Source: Verrucomicrobiota bacterium
GTDB lineage: Bacteria; Verrucomicrobiota; Verrucomicrobiia; Opitutales; Opitutaceae
Assembly: GCA_030601755.1 (NCBI GenBank)
Contig: JAUWBF010000030.1
Coordinates: forward strand, 1-37,440
Length of the DNA: 37,440 bases
Reading direction: 5' to 3'
A program made the position numbers and the translations under genes. The notes under the pieces were generated by a model. The model did no database searches. It had not been told where the DNA came from and worked only from the letters and a program-made list of their open reading frames with translations. Of this stretch, positions 7,439 to 15,858 are shown one piece after another (position 1 is the stretch's first letter; each line of letters starts with the position of its first letter).

Positions 7439-8998
7439 TCACGCCCGCCCGAGCAACCGTGCGCGGGTCGCATCGTCGACCGGGGCGCAGCTGCGGTAGC
7501 CTTCGCCGTGTTCGGGTAGGGCGTCTGCAAACGCGGCGCGCGCGTCCGCAGAGGTGAAGTCGAGGCCGATCAAGGCGCGGCCGATGCGTTCACCGGACTG
7601 GCGGTAGTTGAAGTAGACGATGTCGGCGCGGTCGCGCACGAGCTGGTCGAGGAAGTCGTGCAACGCCCCCGGACGCTCGTAGAAATCGAGCCGCAGAAAC
7701 AGCGGCGCGGTCAACAGGTCGCCGCGCAGCGCGATGGCGCGGAAGGCCACGTCGACCGCGTCGCCGACGTCCGTCCACTCGTAGCCGCCGGCCGTCAGCT
7801 TCGCGGGCAGCGCGGCCAGCGCGGAGGCGTTGTCGGCGGCGAGCGTGAAGACCGGCCACGCGCCGTCGGCGTCGGTCTTGCCGTATTGGAAATCGGTGAT
7901 GTTGAGCCCGGCGAAGCAGCCGTCGAGCAGGCCCAGCATCGTGCCGGGACGCTCGGGGATTTTGACGCGGATGGTCCGCGCGTGGCCACCGGCGGAGCCT
8001 TGCGACTGCGCGATCAGACCAAGCTGGAGAAAGTCGATGTTGGCGCCGGTGATGACGATCAGGACACGCTTGCCGGCCAGCGCGGCGCGATTTTTCAGAA
8101 CCGCGGCCAGGCCCATCGCGCCGGAGGGCTCGGAGACGCAGCGTAGTTGTTCCCACAATACACGGATGGCGGCGCTGACCTCGGCGTTGGTCACGGTCTC
8201 GACGCGGGCGAGCGTGTCGCGGCAGACCTCGAAGGGCAGCGCGCCGGCCTTCCGCACCGCAGTGCCGTCGCAGAAGATGTCGACCTGGTCGAGCGCCACG
8301 GGATGGCCGGCGGCGAGGCCGGCCTTCATCGAGGCCTGGCCGACGCCCTCGACGCCGACCAGCTCGATGGCGGGCCAGTAGGTTTTGAGCCAGTTGGACA
8401 CGCCGGACACCATGCCGCCGCCGCCGATCTGGAGCCAGGCGGCGTCAAACGGGCCGTGTCCCGAGAGCACGATCTCGTCGGCGAGCGTGCCCTGGCCGGC
8501 CATGACGAGCAGGTCGTCGTAGGCGTGGATGTAGACCGCGCCGTTGGCGGCCTCGTCGGCGCGCGCGGCGGTGACGGCCTCGTCGTAGCTGTCGCCGGAG
8601 AGCACGATTTCCACAAAAACGCCGCCGTGGTGGCGCACGGCGTTTTGCTTCACGCGCGGGGTCGAGCGCGGCATGTGGATGCGGGCCTTGACGCCGAGTT
8701 GCCGAGCGGCGAGGGCGACGCCCTGCGCGTGGTTGCCGGCGGAGGCGGTGACGACGCCGCGGGCGCGTTCGTCGGCGGTGAGCACGGCCATGCGGTTGCA
8801 CGCGCCGCGCCACTTGTAGGACTTCACCGCGGAGAGATCCTCGCGCTTCACCCAGATCTCGGGGCCGGGTTCGTCGCCGGGCAGCGTGAGGCGCTCGAGC
8901 GGCGTGGCCTGGCCGAACCGGTAGACACGCTCGCGGGCGAAGAGGGTTTCCTGACGAAGGCGGCGGTCGATGGGCAGTGGTTCGGTCGTGGACGACAT
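7439..8998 (-). CDS. ilvA: Threonine ammonia-lyase (threonine deaminase), biosynthetic type
   Basis: A 519-residue PLP enzyme converting L-threonine to 2-oxobutanoate and ammonia, the first step of isoleucine synthesis. The catalytic part spans about 1-335. SYKWRGACNRM holds the PLP-binding lysine (K62), ASAGNHAQGVA binds the phosphate region and IGGGGMVSGV is the glycine-rich loop. From about 345 on are two tandem ACT-like regulatory domains (IRVKIPERPGTMLGLLDGC and LFLRLDFYERPGALHDFL), as in the isoleucine-inhibited biosynthetic enzyme and unlike the short catabolic form. The ATG at 8998 (MSSTTEP) is chosen; the extra 17 in-frame upstream codons are not family-like. No isoleucine-pathway neighbour is present. 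Confidence 0.95.
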   Translation of the reverse strand: MSSTTEPLPIDRRLRQETLFARERVYRFGQATPLERLTLPGDEPGPEIWVKREDLSAVKSYKWRGACNRMAVLTADERARGVVTASAGNHAQGVALAARQLGVKARIHMPRSTPRVKQNAVRHHGGVFVEIVLSGDSYDEAVTAARADEAANGAVYIHAYDDLLVMAGQGTLADEIVLSGHGPFDAAWLQIGGGGMVSGVSNWLKTYWPAIELVGVEGVGQASMKAGLAAGHPVALDQVDIFCDGTAVRKAGALPFEVCRDTLARVETVTNAEVSAAIRVLWEQLRCVSEPSGAMGLAAVLKNRAALAGKRVLIVITGANIDFLQLGLIAQSQGSAGGHARTIRVKIPERPGTMLGLLDGCFAGLNITDFQYGKTDADGAWPVFTLAADNASALAALPAKLTAGGYEWTDVGDAVDVAFRAIALRGDLLTAPLFLRLDFYERPGALHDFLDQLVRDRADIVYFNYRQSGERIGRALIGLDFTSADARAAFADALPEHGEGYRSCAPVDDATRARLLGRA

Positions 8999-9065
8999 GG
9001 CGGCGCGGTTGCGAGGCGTCAGACAATCCGCGGCGGCGCGGGGAAACAAGCCTTGGTCTGCGAAA

Positions 9066-9123
9066 GTAGCGCAGGCTTCCAGCCTGCATTTTTAGACGGT
9101 GGCAGGCAGGATGCCTGCGCTAC
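9066..9123. repeat. REPIN-like element, GTAGCGCAGGC family, copy 1
   Basis: Starts GTAGCGCAGGCTTCCAGCCT and ends with the near reverse complement GCAGGATGCCTGCGCTAC, separated by a short AT-richer middle. Each arm has a small internal hairpin (GCAGGCTTCCAGCCTGC). It lies between ilvA (start 8998) and the end of the GH5 gene (9189). The family recurs at 19790, 24729 and 26839. Confidence 0.75.
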
Positions 9124-9137
9124 TTTTCCGGGCACGC

Positions 9138-9163
9138 AAAAGGCGGGCTCCGGAGAGCCCGCC
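9138..9163 (-). terminator. Rho-independent terminator of the GH5 gene
   Basis: GGCGGGCTC-CGGA-GAGCCCGCC (9142-9163) is a perfect 9-bp stem with a 4-base loop. On the minus strand it is followed by TTTT (9138-9141). It lies 26 bases past the stop of the GH5 gene, the expected distance. Confidence 0.8.
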
Positions 9164-9188
9164 TTGCGATTGGTGCGATCAAGCCCGC

Positions 9189-11531
9189 TCAGTCGCCGAC
9201 GCGCAGGAAGCGCACGGCGTCGACGACGACGTATTCGTTGGCGTCGTTGGTGATCTCCACGCTGCCGGTGGCGGTGTTGGCGCCGACGGCGAACGTGTAG
9301 GTGCCGGGGAGATCGTTCCACTGGCCGCCGTTGACCTCCTGGTTGACGTCGAACGTCTGGGAGCCGCCGGTGTGATAGACGGTGATGGGCGTGTCGGTGG
9401 CGCGGTTTTGGTGCGAGGTCCACCAGACGGAGACCTTGTATTGGCCGGCCACCTCGATGGTGGGCGTGAAGCGCACCGACTTGTTGCCCTTGTCGCTGTG
9501 GCCGTCGTGGTAGGAGCGCGTGTCGCCGTAGTAGCCGGCGCTGTTGCTGGTGGACCAGCCGCCGATGGTCACGATGCCGGGGTCGGCGACCGGCCCCTTG
9601 TCCATGATGATGTCGGCCTCGACCTGCGGTTGATAGACGAACTTCACGGCGTCGGCGGTGACGTAGTATTGGGGGCCGGTGGTGCCCGAGTTGCTGACGA
9701 GGACGTTGCCCGTGGTGCCGGCCTGGAAGTAATAGGTGCCGAGCGACTGCCAGGACGAGCCGTTGGCGGTCTGGTCCCGGTAAACGGTCTCGGGGGAAGC
9801 GGCGCCGCCGTGCGTGATCGTGTAGGGGACGGCCGGGCAGCGGGCTTCCTTGGCGCTCCACATGGTGAACACCTCGTAGAGGCCGTCCTTCATGATGGTG
9901 GGCGTGTAGCGGATCCACTTGTCGCCCTTGCCGGCGTTGTCGTCGTGGACCCAGTAGGAGCCGTGGAAGTCCTTGGTTCCCGAGGTGATGTTCTTCCAGG
10001 TTCCGTGGACCTCGCTGCCGGTGCCGCCGTTGTCGATGATGATGACGTCGTCGTTCACGCCGGGTCCGCTGTCGTCGCCGGTGAGGAAGAGGATCGAGGC
10101 GACGTTGCTCTTGCCGCCCGCAGGCCCTCTGTATCGGACATACCGATACAAGTTGGTGTCGCTGACGGCGGCGATGGTGTAGGTGCCGGTGTTGCCCGTG
10201 AACGTGTGGTTGGGCGCGACGTTCACGGTGTGGAGCACGGCCACGCCGCTGGTGAAGTCGGCGGTGTTGGAGCCCTCGAAGACGCCGCCGACCATGAGGC
10301 CGCCGTTGTTTTGCCGGGGCATGTAGCGGATCTGGGTGATGCGCGTGGGGGCGCGCAGATCGAGTCCCGTCCAGCCGTTGGTGACATCGTAGTAGTAGGT
10401 GTAGCTGTTGCTGAACGGCGCCGCCGGTCCGCGGGAGTAGTTGTAGAGGTCGCCGACACCGATGACGTCGCCGCCGACGACGCGCAGGGCGTCGGGATCG
10501 GCGTAGGATTGCATGTGGGCGCGGGCGATCTCGCCCCAGTGGGAGGTGGGTTGATAGCTCCAGTCCACCAGCATCGCGGGATGGGCGGTGTCGCTGAAGT
10601 TCCAGCCGGTCCAGTGGAGATTGTTGACGTTGACCCAGTCCATCATGCGGGGAACCCAGGTCTCGTGGGACTCGAACGCCGGATGCGGGGAAAAGTTCGT
10701 GCCCGAGGGGTGCGCGAACTCGCCGAGGAGCACCGGGTAAAGGAACGCGGCGTGGACCACCTTCGACTGGGGGTAGCTCTTCCACGGATACACGTGGCTG
10801 TCGTAAACGATGCCGTTGCCCGATGCGGTATCGGTGAGCGCGTAGCCGTTGGGGCGGCCTTCGAAGCCGGGCATGATGCCGCTCAGGTCGTAGCCCCAGT
10901 CGCCGCCGCCGGCCAGGACGATGTTGTTGGCGCCGGTGAGGCGCACCGCGTTGAGCAGGCCCTGCATGCCGGGTCCCTCGGAATCGCCGTCGCGCCAGAC
11001 CTGCCAGCCGGTGCCGTAGGGTTCGTTGAGCAGGCCGAAGAGGACGGCGGGGTTGTTTTTGTAGCGGTCGGCGGCATCGCTCCAGAACTCGGCGTCCGCG
11101 GTCTTGGCCTTCTCGTAATTGTGGAGATCGAGGATGACGTAGGCGTCGAGCTCGCTGGCGCGCGCGATGATGGCATCGACCTTGGCCTTGTAGCCGGGGC
11201 CGATGGTCGAGTGGAACCAGTAGGAGTTGCTGACCGCGAGGCGGAAGACGTTGGCCTTCCAAGTGCCGACGGCCACGTCAACTGAGTTGAGGAAGTTGCG
11301 GTCGTAGTTGCCCTCGAGCCCGCTGAGGTTGACGCCGACGAGCCGGACGCGTTCGCCGGTGGACTTGACGACGATTTGGTTTCCTTGGGTGGCGAGTTCG
11401 GGCGGGACGGCCTGCAGGGAGCCGGCGGCGGCCAGGGTGAACGCGATGGCGGACCAACGGACTTTGCGCGCGAGGGAGTGCCAGGAAGGCGTTCCTCCGC
11501 GCACCATCGAGGGGGTTTTCGATCGGATCAT
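9189..11531 (-). CDS. Secreted GH5 glycoside hydrolase (cellulase-like) with discoidin-like and two golvesin-like domains
   Basis: A 780-residue exported enzyme. A long signal peptide with an Arg-rich head precedes a hydrophobic core at about 26-42. The GH5 barrel spans about 45-340: acid/base Glu170 in LLNEPYG and nucleophile Glu271 in YPVLLGEFAHPSG, with LDLHNYE and SHVYPW as further subsite motifs. About 355-485 resembles a discoidin/F5-8C carbohydrate-binding module (ITQIRYMPRQ; YRYVRYRGPAGG). About 495-634 and 640-777 are two golvesin C-terminal-like beta domains, each ending in a V/TADAVKF or VVDAVRF motif. It probably cleaves beta-1,4-glucan or mannan; the substrate cannot be read from sequence. 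The ATG at 11531 starts the signal peptide; the open frame continues upstream but is not protein-like. Confidence 0.9.
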   Translation of the reverse strand: MIRSKTPSMVRGGTPSWHSLARKVRWSAIAFTLAAAGSLQAVPPELATQGNQIVVKSTGERVRLVGVNLSGLEGNYDRNFLNSVDVAVGTWKANVFRLAVSNSYWFHSTIGPGYKAKVDAIIARASELDAYVILDLHNYEKAKTADAEFWSDAADRYKNNPAVLFGLLNEPYGTGWQVWRDGDSEGPGMQGLLNAVRLTGANNIVLAGGGDWGYDLSGIMPGFEGRPNGYALTDTASGNGIVYDSHVYPWKSYPQSKVVHAAFLYPVLLGEFAHPSGTNFSPHPAFESHETWVPRMMDWVNVNNLHWTGWNFSDTAHPAMLVDWSYQPTSHWGEIARAHMQSYADPDALRVVGGDVIGVGDLYNYSRGPAAPFSNSYTYYYDVTNGWTGLDLRAPTRITQIRYMPRQNNGGLMVGGVFEGSNTADFTSGVAVLHTVNVAPNHTFTGNTGTYTIAAVSDTNLYRYVRYRGPAGGKSNVASILFLTGDDSGPGVNDDVIIIDNGGTGSEVHGTWKNITSGTKDFHGSYWVHDDNAGKGDKWIRYTPTIMKDGLYEVFTMWSAKEARCPAVPYTITHGGAASPETVYRDQTANGSSWQSLGTYYFQAGTTGNVLVSNSGTTGPQYYVTADAVKFVYQPQVEADIIMDKGPVADPGIVTIGGWSTSNSAGYYGDTRSYHDGHSDKGNKSVRFTPTIEVAGQYKVSVWWTSHQNRATDTPITVYHTGGSQTFDVNQEVNGGQWNDLPGTYTFAVGANTATGSVEITNDANEYVVVDAVRFLRVGD

Positions 11532-11861
11532 GGATGGGTGTTCTTGGGTTGTCCCGTCGCGAGGTTGCGGCGGGAAAGGGGCGGCGACAAAGACGGCGCA
11601 AACAAACGGCGACGTCGGTCGCATTGGGGTAAGGGGCGCCGAAATCCGGCCCGCCCAGCTGTCCACAACCCCTCGCGAATGTAAGGTCGATTTCGCTACA
11701 AAACCATCATCACCACTATGGATTTCGGATGTCGTGAGGGGCTGAAGCCCGCCATGCGGGGTGATGTCCCCAAGCGGCAACTTTCCTATCTTCGCCTTTG
11801 CCCGACGCGGGCGAACCGGTAGCATGCAGGCGTTTTCCCCGCCCACGCTTTTTTCTTCATC
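11532..11861. other. Divergent intergenic region, no gene seen
   Basis: These 330 bases separate the divergent GH5 and GcvR-like genes and must hold both promoters, but I cannot place a -35/-10 pair with confidence. CCCCTCGCGA (11669-11678) and TCGTGAGGGG (11732-11741) form an inverted repeat with one mismatch across 53 bases, and GGGG-TGATGT-CCCC follows shortly after. The frame of the GH5 gene stays open through it, which I attribute to high GC. Confidence 0.5.
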
Positions 11862-12386
11862 ATGCTGACCACCTTTATCCTCACCGTCATCGGCCCGGAT
11901 CGCTCGGGTCTCGTCAAGGCCGTCGCCACGCCCATCGCCGAGCACGGCGGCAGTTGGCTGGAGTCGCGCATGTGCCGCCTCGGCGGTCAATTCGCGGGCA
12001 TCCTGCGCGTCGAGGTGCCGGCGGAGCGCGCGGAGGAGCTGGGCGCGGCGCTGGGGGGCCTGGAGGCGTCGGGGCTGAAGGTGACGTTGCTGCGCGAGGA
12101 TCTCGCGCCGGCCGCGGGTGACGCGGGCGCGACGAGGGCCACGCTCGACGCGGTGGGCCAGGACCAGCCGGGCATCCTGCGGCGGGTCACGGGCTCGCTG
12201 GCCGCGCACGGGCTGAACATCGAGGACCTCAGCTCGGAGCGCACGGACGCGCCGATGGGCGGCGGCACGTTGTTCAAGATTCGCGCGCTGCTCACGGTGC
12301 CGACGGGCGTGGCGCTCGACCAGGTGCGCGTCGATCTGGAGACGATCGCGCCGGACCTGATCGTCGAGTTGAAGCCGATGGCTTGA
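11862..12386 (+). CDS. GcvR-like protein with two ACT domains
   Basis: A 174-residue protein made of two ACT domains. The first is at about 3-80 (LTTFILTVIGPDRSGLVKAVATPI, with ESRMCRLGGQFAGILRVEVP); the second is at about 90-172 (ATLDAVGQDQPGILRRVTGS, then LNIEDLSSERTDAPMGG). The order and the motifs IGPDRSGLV and QDQPGI match the glycine cleavage system repressor GcvR of Escherichia coli, which acts by binding the activator GcvA in response to glycine. There is no DNA-binding domain. Neither gcv genes nor gcvA are in the window, so the target is unknown. A small membrane protein gene follows after 19 bases. Confidence 0.85.
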   Translation: MLTTFILTVIGPDRSGLVKAVATPIAEHGGSWLESRMCRLGGQFAGILRVEVPAERAEELGAALGGLEASGLKVTLLREDLAPAAGDAGATRATLDAVGQDQPGILRRVTGSLAAHGLNIEDLSSERTDAPMGGGTLFKIRALLTVPTGVALDQVRVDLETIAPDLIVELKPMA

Positions 12387-12405
12387 GCGCGGCGAGGCCC
12401 CCGAC

Positions 12406-12810
12406 ATGACGCGCCGCCGGCCGAGTCTGCCGCCCGAGGAAGCGCCGGAGCCCGCGCCGGTCGAGCCGGCCTCGGTGAAGCATCGGCTGGGGCATCAACG
12501 GGAGTTCGTTCACGCGAATCCAGAGGGAGAGGCGGCGCTCGCCGATCCCAACGACGTGCAGGCGATCCGGCGGGCGAATCTCGCCGAGCAGCAGGCGCAC
12601 GAGGACGCGTTGCTGCCGCCGATGGACGGCTCGGCGCGGCGGCGGCATTGGCGCGATTATTGGACGGTGATGTTGTTGGGCAACGGCGTGCTCGGTCTGG
12701 CCGCGTGGCTGGTGCCGAACGTGGTGGTGCTGGTGTATGCGGGCGCGGGCATGGTGGTGCTGTCGCTGGGCATGACGTGGCTCTACGTGTTTGTGCTGGA
12801 TGCGCGGTGA
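12406..12810 (+). CDS. Small membrane protein of unknown function
   Basis: A 134-residue protein I do not recognise. About 80 polar, Pro/Glu-rich residues at the N-terminus, probably cytoplasmic and unstructured in part, are followed by a basic stretch (SARRRHWRDYW) and two closely spaced hydrophobic helices at about 86-128 (TVMLLGNGVLGLAAWLVP; VVVLVYAGAGMVVLSLGMTW). The short hairpin topology would put both ends in the cytoplasm. It begins 19 bases after the GcvR-like gene and is probably co-transcribed with it. Confidence 0.7.
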   Translation: MTRRRPSLPPEEAPEPAPVEPASVKHRLGHQREFVHANPEGEAALADPNDVQAIRRANLAEQQAHEDALLPPMDGSARRRHWRDYWTVMLLGNGVLGLAAWLVPNVVVLVYAGAGMVVLSLGMTWLYVFVLDAR

Positions 12811-12879
12811 GCAAGGCCGGCGAGCGCCGGTTGCGAGGCCAGAGCGGACAGGCGCGTTCAGGTCGCGGCACGCGGCGCA

Positions 12880-12903
12880 AAAAGGGGCTCCCCATGGAGC
12901 CCC
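12880..12903 (-). terminator. Rho-independent terminator of the OmpW-like gene
   Basis: GGGGCTCC-CCAT-GGAGCCCC (12884-12903), a perfect 8-bp stem with a 4-base loop. Read on the minus strand it is followed by TTTTT. It lies about 75 bases past the stop of the gene at 12978. Confidence 0.75.
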
Positions 12904-12977
12904 GTGTGCGTGAAACCGGGTTCGCCGCTCGGCGGCGTGCGAACCCTGAAGTGGTGGTCGATTGTCGGGAACGTTGC

Positions 12978-13574
12978 TCAGAATTGGTAGCGAACACCGA
13001 CCGAATAGAGCCAGGGGTCGAGCTCGAGGCGGGTGACGTTGCCCGCGCCGGCGTGCACGTCGGTGCGGAGCATGGCGCGCTTGACGTCGACGTTGAACGC
13101 CCAGCCGTCGGCGACCTCGTAGTCGAAGCCCACCTGACCGGCGGGGCCGACGCTGTAGCTGTCGAGCTTGAGACCGGCGGCAAGGTCGTCGTCGAAGATG
13201 ATCGTGAGGTTCACGCCGGCGCCGACGTAGGGGCGAAACTTGCCCTCGGGGTTGAAGGTATACTTGCCGAGCAGCGTGGGCGGCAGGTGCTTGAAGCTGC
13301 CGAGCGGCGCGCCGGCGGAGCGGACGTTGTGCTCCTGCGGGATGGTGAGCACGAGGTCGGCGGACCAGTGGGCGTTGAAGGCGTAGCTGATGTCGAACTC
13401 GGGGATCCACTTGTCCTCGATGTTGACCGGCACAGCGGGGTTGGTGGAGCCGTCGGTGGTCTCCAAGTAGGTGGCGGCCACGCGCACCGACCAAGGGCTG
13501 GCGGCAAAGCTGACGGCGGGAGCGACGCCGGCCGCGAGCGCGACGATAACAACGAGGGAACGGAGGGATTTCAT
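12978..13574 (-). CDS. OmpW-family outer membrane protein
   Basis: A 198-residue outer membrane beta-barrel. A clear signal peptide (MKSLRSLVVIVALAAGVAPA to about residue 25) precedes alternating strands. Motifs typical of OmpW are ASPWSVRVAATYLE at the mature start, LPPTLLGKYTFNPEGKFRPY with VGAGVNLTIIFDD, and the terminal WLYSVGVRYQF, whose last phenylalanine is the usual barrel-assembly signal. OmpW proteins form narrow eight-stranded channels for hydrophobic compounds. Length matches the family. It is transcribed alone, with its own terminator, and is divergent from the surface-repeat gene at 13831. Confidence 0.88.
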   Translation of the reverse strand: MKSLRSLVVIVALAAGVAPAVSFAASPWSVRVAATYLETTDGSTNPAVPVNIEDKWIPEFDISYAFNAHWSADLVLTIPQEHNVRSAGAPLGSFKHLPPTLLGKYTFNPEGKFRPYVGAGVNLTIIFDDDLAAGLKLDSYSVGPAGQVGFDYEVADGWAFNVDVKRAMLRTDVHAGAGNVTRLELDPWLYSVGVRYQF

Positions 13575-13830
13575 GGAGGGTTGGTTGGTGATTACGGGAT
13601 GTGATGACGCCCATGCGGCGTGCTGTTGTGCAGACTAGCCGACCGCGTCGCCGGCCGATGCGCATGGCTTGGCGAGGGCTGCGCAGAGGTTGCGCGGCCA
13701 CGGCACGGGTCGATGCCGGGCGAGTTTTATACTTTGCTTACAGGAAAGTGGCCCGCACAGGGTGCGCATTCGACGAATTTGCTCACAGTGATGCATCGCC
13801 CTGGCGGCGATCCAACAAACCCTAAACCCT

Positions 13831-14430
13831 ATGAACATCACCAAAACCCTCCCCCTGCTCGTCCTTGTCACCGCATCCGTCGGCATCGCCCGCGCGGACA
13901 ACTTCTTCCAAGCCTCCCTCTGGGCACCCGAGCCCCAGCTCGTCGACTCGGCCGAGGATGTCAGCGGCATCCGCCTCCAGGTCTACGGCGAAAACCGCAA
14001 CGTCACCGGCCTCGACATCGGCTTTGCCCACTCGACCACCGGCGACTTCAAGGGTCTCGGCGGTCTCTTCACGATCTACAATCACGTCGGCGGCACCACC
14101 ACCGGCGTGCAATGGGGCCTGTTCAACCGCACCGAGGGTCCCGTCACCGGCTGGCAGGGCGGCTGGGTCAACGTCAACACCGGCGAGCTCACCGGCCTGC
14201 AAACCGGTATCGTCAACTGGAACGACATCGACACGGTTGACGTCACCGGCGTGCAACTCGGCTTCGTCAACGCCGCCAAGCATGTCCACGGCGTGCAACT
14301 CGGCCTCGTCAACTTCGCCGAGACGCTCAAGGGCGTGCAGATCGGTCTTTGGAACCAGGTCGATTCGCGCGACTGGGATCAGTTCGACCCGCTCCCCAAG
14401 GTCTTCCCGATTCTCAACATCGGCTTCTGA
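13831..14430 (+). CDS. Exported GxQxGxxN-repeat surface protein (LA_2272-like)
   Basis: A 199-residue protein with a signal peptide (cleavage near ARA-DN, residue 22). The mature part contains regular units of about 18-24 residues with the pattern G(V/L)Q.G.(V/F)N: GVQWGLFN, GLQTGIVN, GVQLGFVN, GVQLGLVN and GVQIGLWN, preceded by degenerate copies (GWQGGWVN). This matches the 'LA_2272 family surface repeat' proteins of unknown role, probably forming a beta-rich surface structure. It ends in NIGF. A strong terminator follows at 14482. Confidence 0.8.
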   Translation: MNITKTLPLLVLVTASVGIARADNFFQASLWAPEPQLVDSAEDVSGIRLQVYGENRNVTGLDIGFAHSTTGDFKGLGGLFTIYNHVGGTTTGVQWGLFNRTEGPVTGWQGGWVNVNTGELTGLQTGIVNWNDIDTVDVTGVQLGFVNAAKHVHGVQLGLVNFAETLKGVQIGLWNQVDSRDWDQFDPLPKVFPILNIGF

Positions 14431-14481
14431 TTAAACGGCGCCCACAGACTGCTCTCGAACGCAGTCCCCGACTTATCTCGC

Positions 14482-14509
14482 AGCCCCGGCCCGCGCCGGG
14501 GCTTTTTTT
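14482..14509 (+). terminator. Rho-independent terminator after the surface-repeat gene
   Basis: AGCCCCGGC-CCGC-GCCGGGGCT, a perfect 9-bp stem with a 4-base loop running straight into seven T residues (14503-14509). It lies about 50 bases after the stop at 14430 and immediately before the end of the LysR gene on the other strand. Confidence 0.92.
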
Positions 14510-14512
14510 GCG

Positions 14513-15397
14513 TCAACGCCCCGCCGCCGGCAGCGCGTCGACCAGCGCCTTCAACGCCGGCGACGCCTTGCCGCGCTGCCACGCCACCATCAGCTCCCAC
14601 TTCGCGGCCGCATCCTGTAATGGCTTCATAACTACGCCCGGCGCCTGCATCGACGCCGCGTGCCCCGGCATCAACGCCACCGCGCCCTCCGTAACCACCA
14701 CCGACAGGCCGTGCGTCAGGCTGTCCGCGTCCTGCACGAAGCGCGCACGAAACCCCGCCCGCCGGCACAGCCGCGCGACCCACTGGTTGTGCCCCGGCAA
14801 ATCCTCGTCGGGCGCGCCCACGAACAACTCCCGCTTCAGATCGGCGAGCCGCACCGCCTTGCGCCCCGCCAACGCGTGGTCCTCCGGCAACACCGCCAGC
14901 ACCGGCAGCACCGCGAGCGTCTTCACATAAAACTCCGTCTTCAGCAACGCTCCCGCCTGCCCCAGCAACGCCACGTCGAGCTCGCCGGCCCGCAGCGCCG
15001 CGATCTGCTCGCCGGGTGACAGATCACGCATCTTCACCCTCACCTCCGGATGCGCCTTGCGCAGCGCCGCCAGCGCCGGGTTCAGGTAGTCCACCGCCGC
15101 CGACATCAGGTAGCCCACGCGCAGCTCCGCGCTCTGCCCGCGCGCCTGCCGCCGCACCCCGGCCAGCGCCGCGTCGAAGTCCGCCAGCACCGGCCGCATG
15201 CCCTCCAGCAACGCGTGCCCCGCCGCCGTCAACGCCACCCCGCCCGGCCCGCGCTCCAGCAACGCCCCGCCCGCCTCCTGCTCCAGCGCCTGCATCTGCC
15301 GCGTGAGCGTCGACTGCGACACCCGCAGCCGCTCCGCCGCCTTGTTCAGGCTGCCGCACTCCACGATGGCGAAAAACGAACGCAACAAGTCCAGGTT
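14513..15397 (-). CDS. LysR-family transcriptional regulator
   Basis: A 294-residue LysR-type regulator. The winged helix-turn-helix fills about 1-60 (NLDLLRSFFAIVECGSLNKA, then ERLRVSQSTLTRQMQALEQE), followed by the effector-binding domain from about 90 (AELRVGYLMSAAVDYLNPAL) with two periplasmic-binding-protein-like lobes. I prefer the GTG at 15397 because family members start right before '(M)(D/N)LDLLRSF'; an ATG at 15436 would add 13 atypical residues. It is divergent from a small membrane protein gene, its most likely target. The ligand cannot be predicted. Confidence 0.9.
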   Translation of the reverse strand, partial: NLDLLRSFFAIVECGSLNKAAERLRVSQSTLTRQMQALEQEAGGALLERGPGGVALTAAGHALLEGMRPVLADFDAALAGVRRQARGQSAELRVGYLMSAAVDYLNPALAALRKAHPEVRVKMRDLSPGEQIAALRAGELDVALLGQAGALLKTEFYVKTLAVLPVLAVLPEDHALAGRKAVRLADLKRELFVGAPDEDLPGHNQWVARLCRRAGFRARFVQDADSLTHGLSVVVTEGAVALMPGHAASMQAPGVVMKPLQDAAAKWELMVAWQRGKASPALKALVDALPAAGR

Positions 15398-15486
15398 CAC
15401 GCCGCGCAGCGTTATGCGCCGCACGCATGACGGCAAGCCGTTCCTCGCAGTATGCCCCGCCCCGTCCCGGTGATAATCTCTTCGGC

Positions 15487-15801
15487 ATGAACTCCACCGC
15501 TTCCACCAACAACACCGCCGCCGGCAACACCGCCCGCGCCCCGCGCGCCACCCACGCCCTCCGCCTCGCCGCCGCGGTCCTGTTCGCCGGCACCGTCGCC
15601 CTTTGGGCCGCCACCGGCGCGCACCGCGGCTGGACCCAGACCAGCAAGGTCGTCCTCCAGCAAGACGAGATCACCGGCATCGATTTCCCGGTCCACCAAA
15701 AAACCTTCGTCGCCGGCGTCGAGGTGCTCGCCGTCGGAGTGGCCTTCGCCGCCGCCCTCGTCACCGCCAGCCTGCTCACCAACCGCCGCCGCAAAGTGTA
15801 A
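15487..15801 (+). CDS. Small two-helix membrane protein
   Basis: A 104-residue protein I do not recognise. It has a short Asn/Thr/Ala-rich N-terminus, one hydrophobic helix at about 27-45 (LAAAVLFAGTVALWAATG), a polar middle that may face the periplasm (HRGWTQTSKVVLQQDEITGI), and a second helix at about 75-97 before a basic tail (TNRRRKV). The ATG at 15487 is used since the upstream open frame overlaps the LysR start. It is divergent from that regulator and ends at 15801, overlapping the left edge of the palindromic operator in front of yceI. Confidence 0.65.
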   Translation: MNSTASTNNTAAGNTARAPRATHALRLAAAVLFAGTVALWAATGAHRGWTQTSKVVLQQDEITGIDFPVHQKTFVAGVEVLAVGVAFAAALVTASLLTNRRRKV

Positions 15802-15814
15802 CCATAATGGTTAC
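15798..15814. promoter_or_regulatory. Palindromic operator upstream of yceI
   Basis: GTAACCATAATGGTTAC is a perfect 8-bp inverted repeat around one central base. It ends 44 bases before the YceI start. A related site, sharing TAACCA-N5-GTTA, lies at the same distance before wrbA (17610-17628). The geometry suits a dimeric winged-helix repressor such as an HxlR or MarR protein. It does not match the T-N11-A rule of LysR regulators. Confidence 0.65.
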
Positions 15815-15858
15815 AAAACCGCCTTTTCCCCACCTGAAACCAACCCGCCAACACCATC

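Noticed and set aside
11532-12407. Extension of the GH5 frame by 292 codons upstream
   Set aside because: It would run antisense through the GcvR-like gene; the true signal peptide starts at 11531 and the added sequence has no protein-like character.
13690-13733. TTGCGC ... TATACT as a sigma-70 promoter for the surface-repeat gene
   Set aside because: The spacing is about 32 bases, too long; TATACT alone is weak evidence.
15798-15814. Palindrome before yceI as a site for the LysR regulator at 14513
   Set aside because: LysR proteins bind T-N11-A. Centred on this palindrome the bases 12 apart are A and T in reverse order; only T-N13-A fits. An HxlR or MarR protein is more likely.
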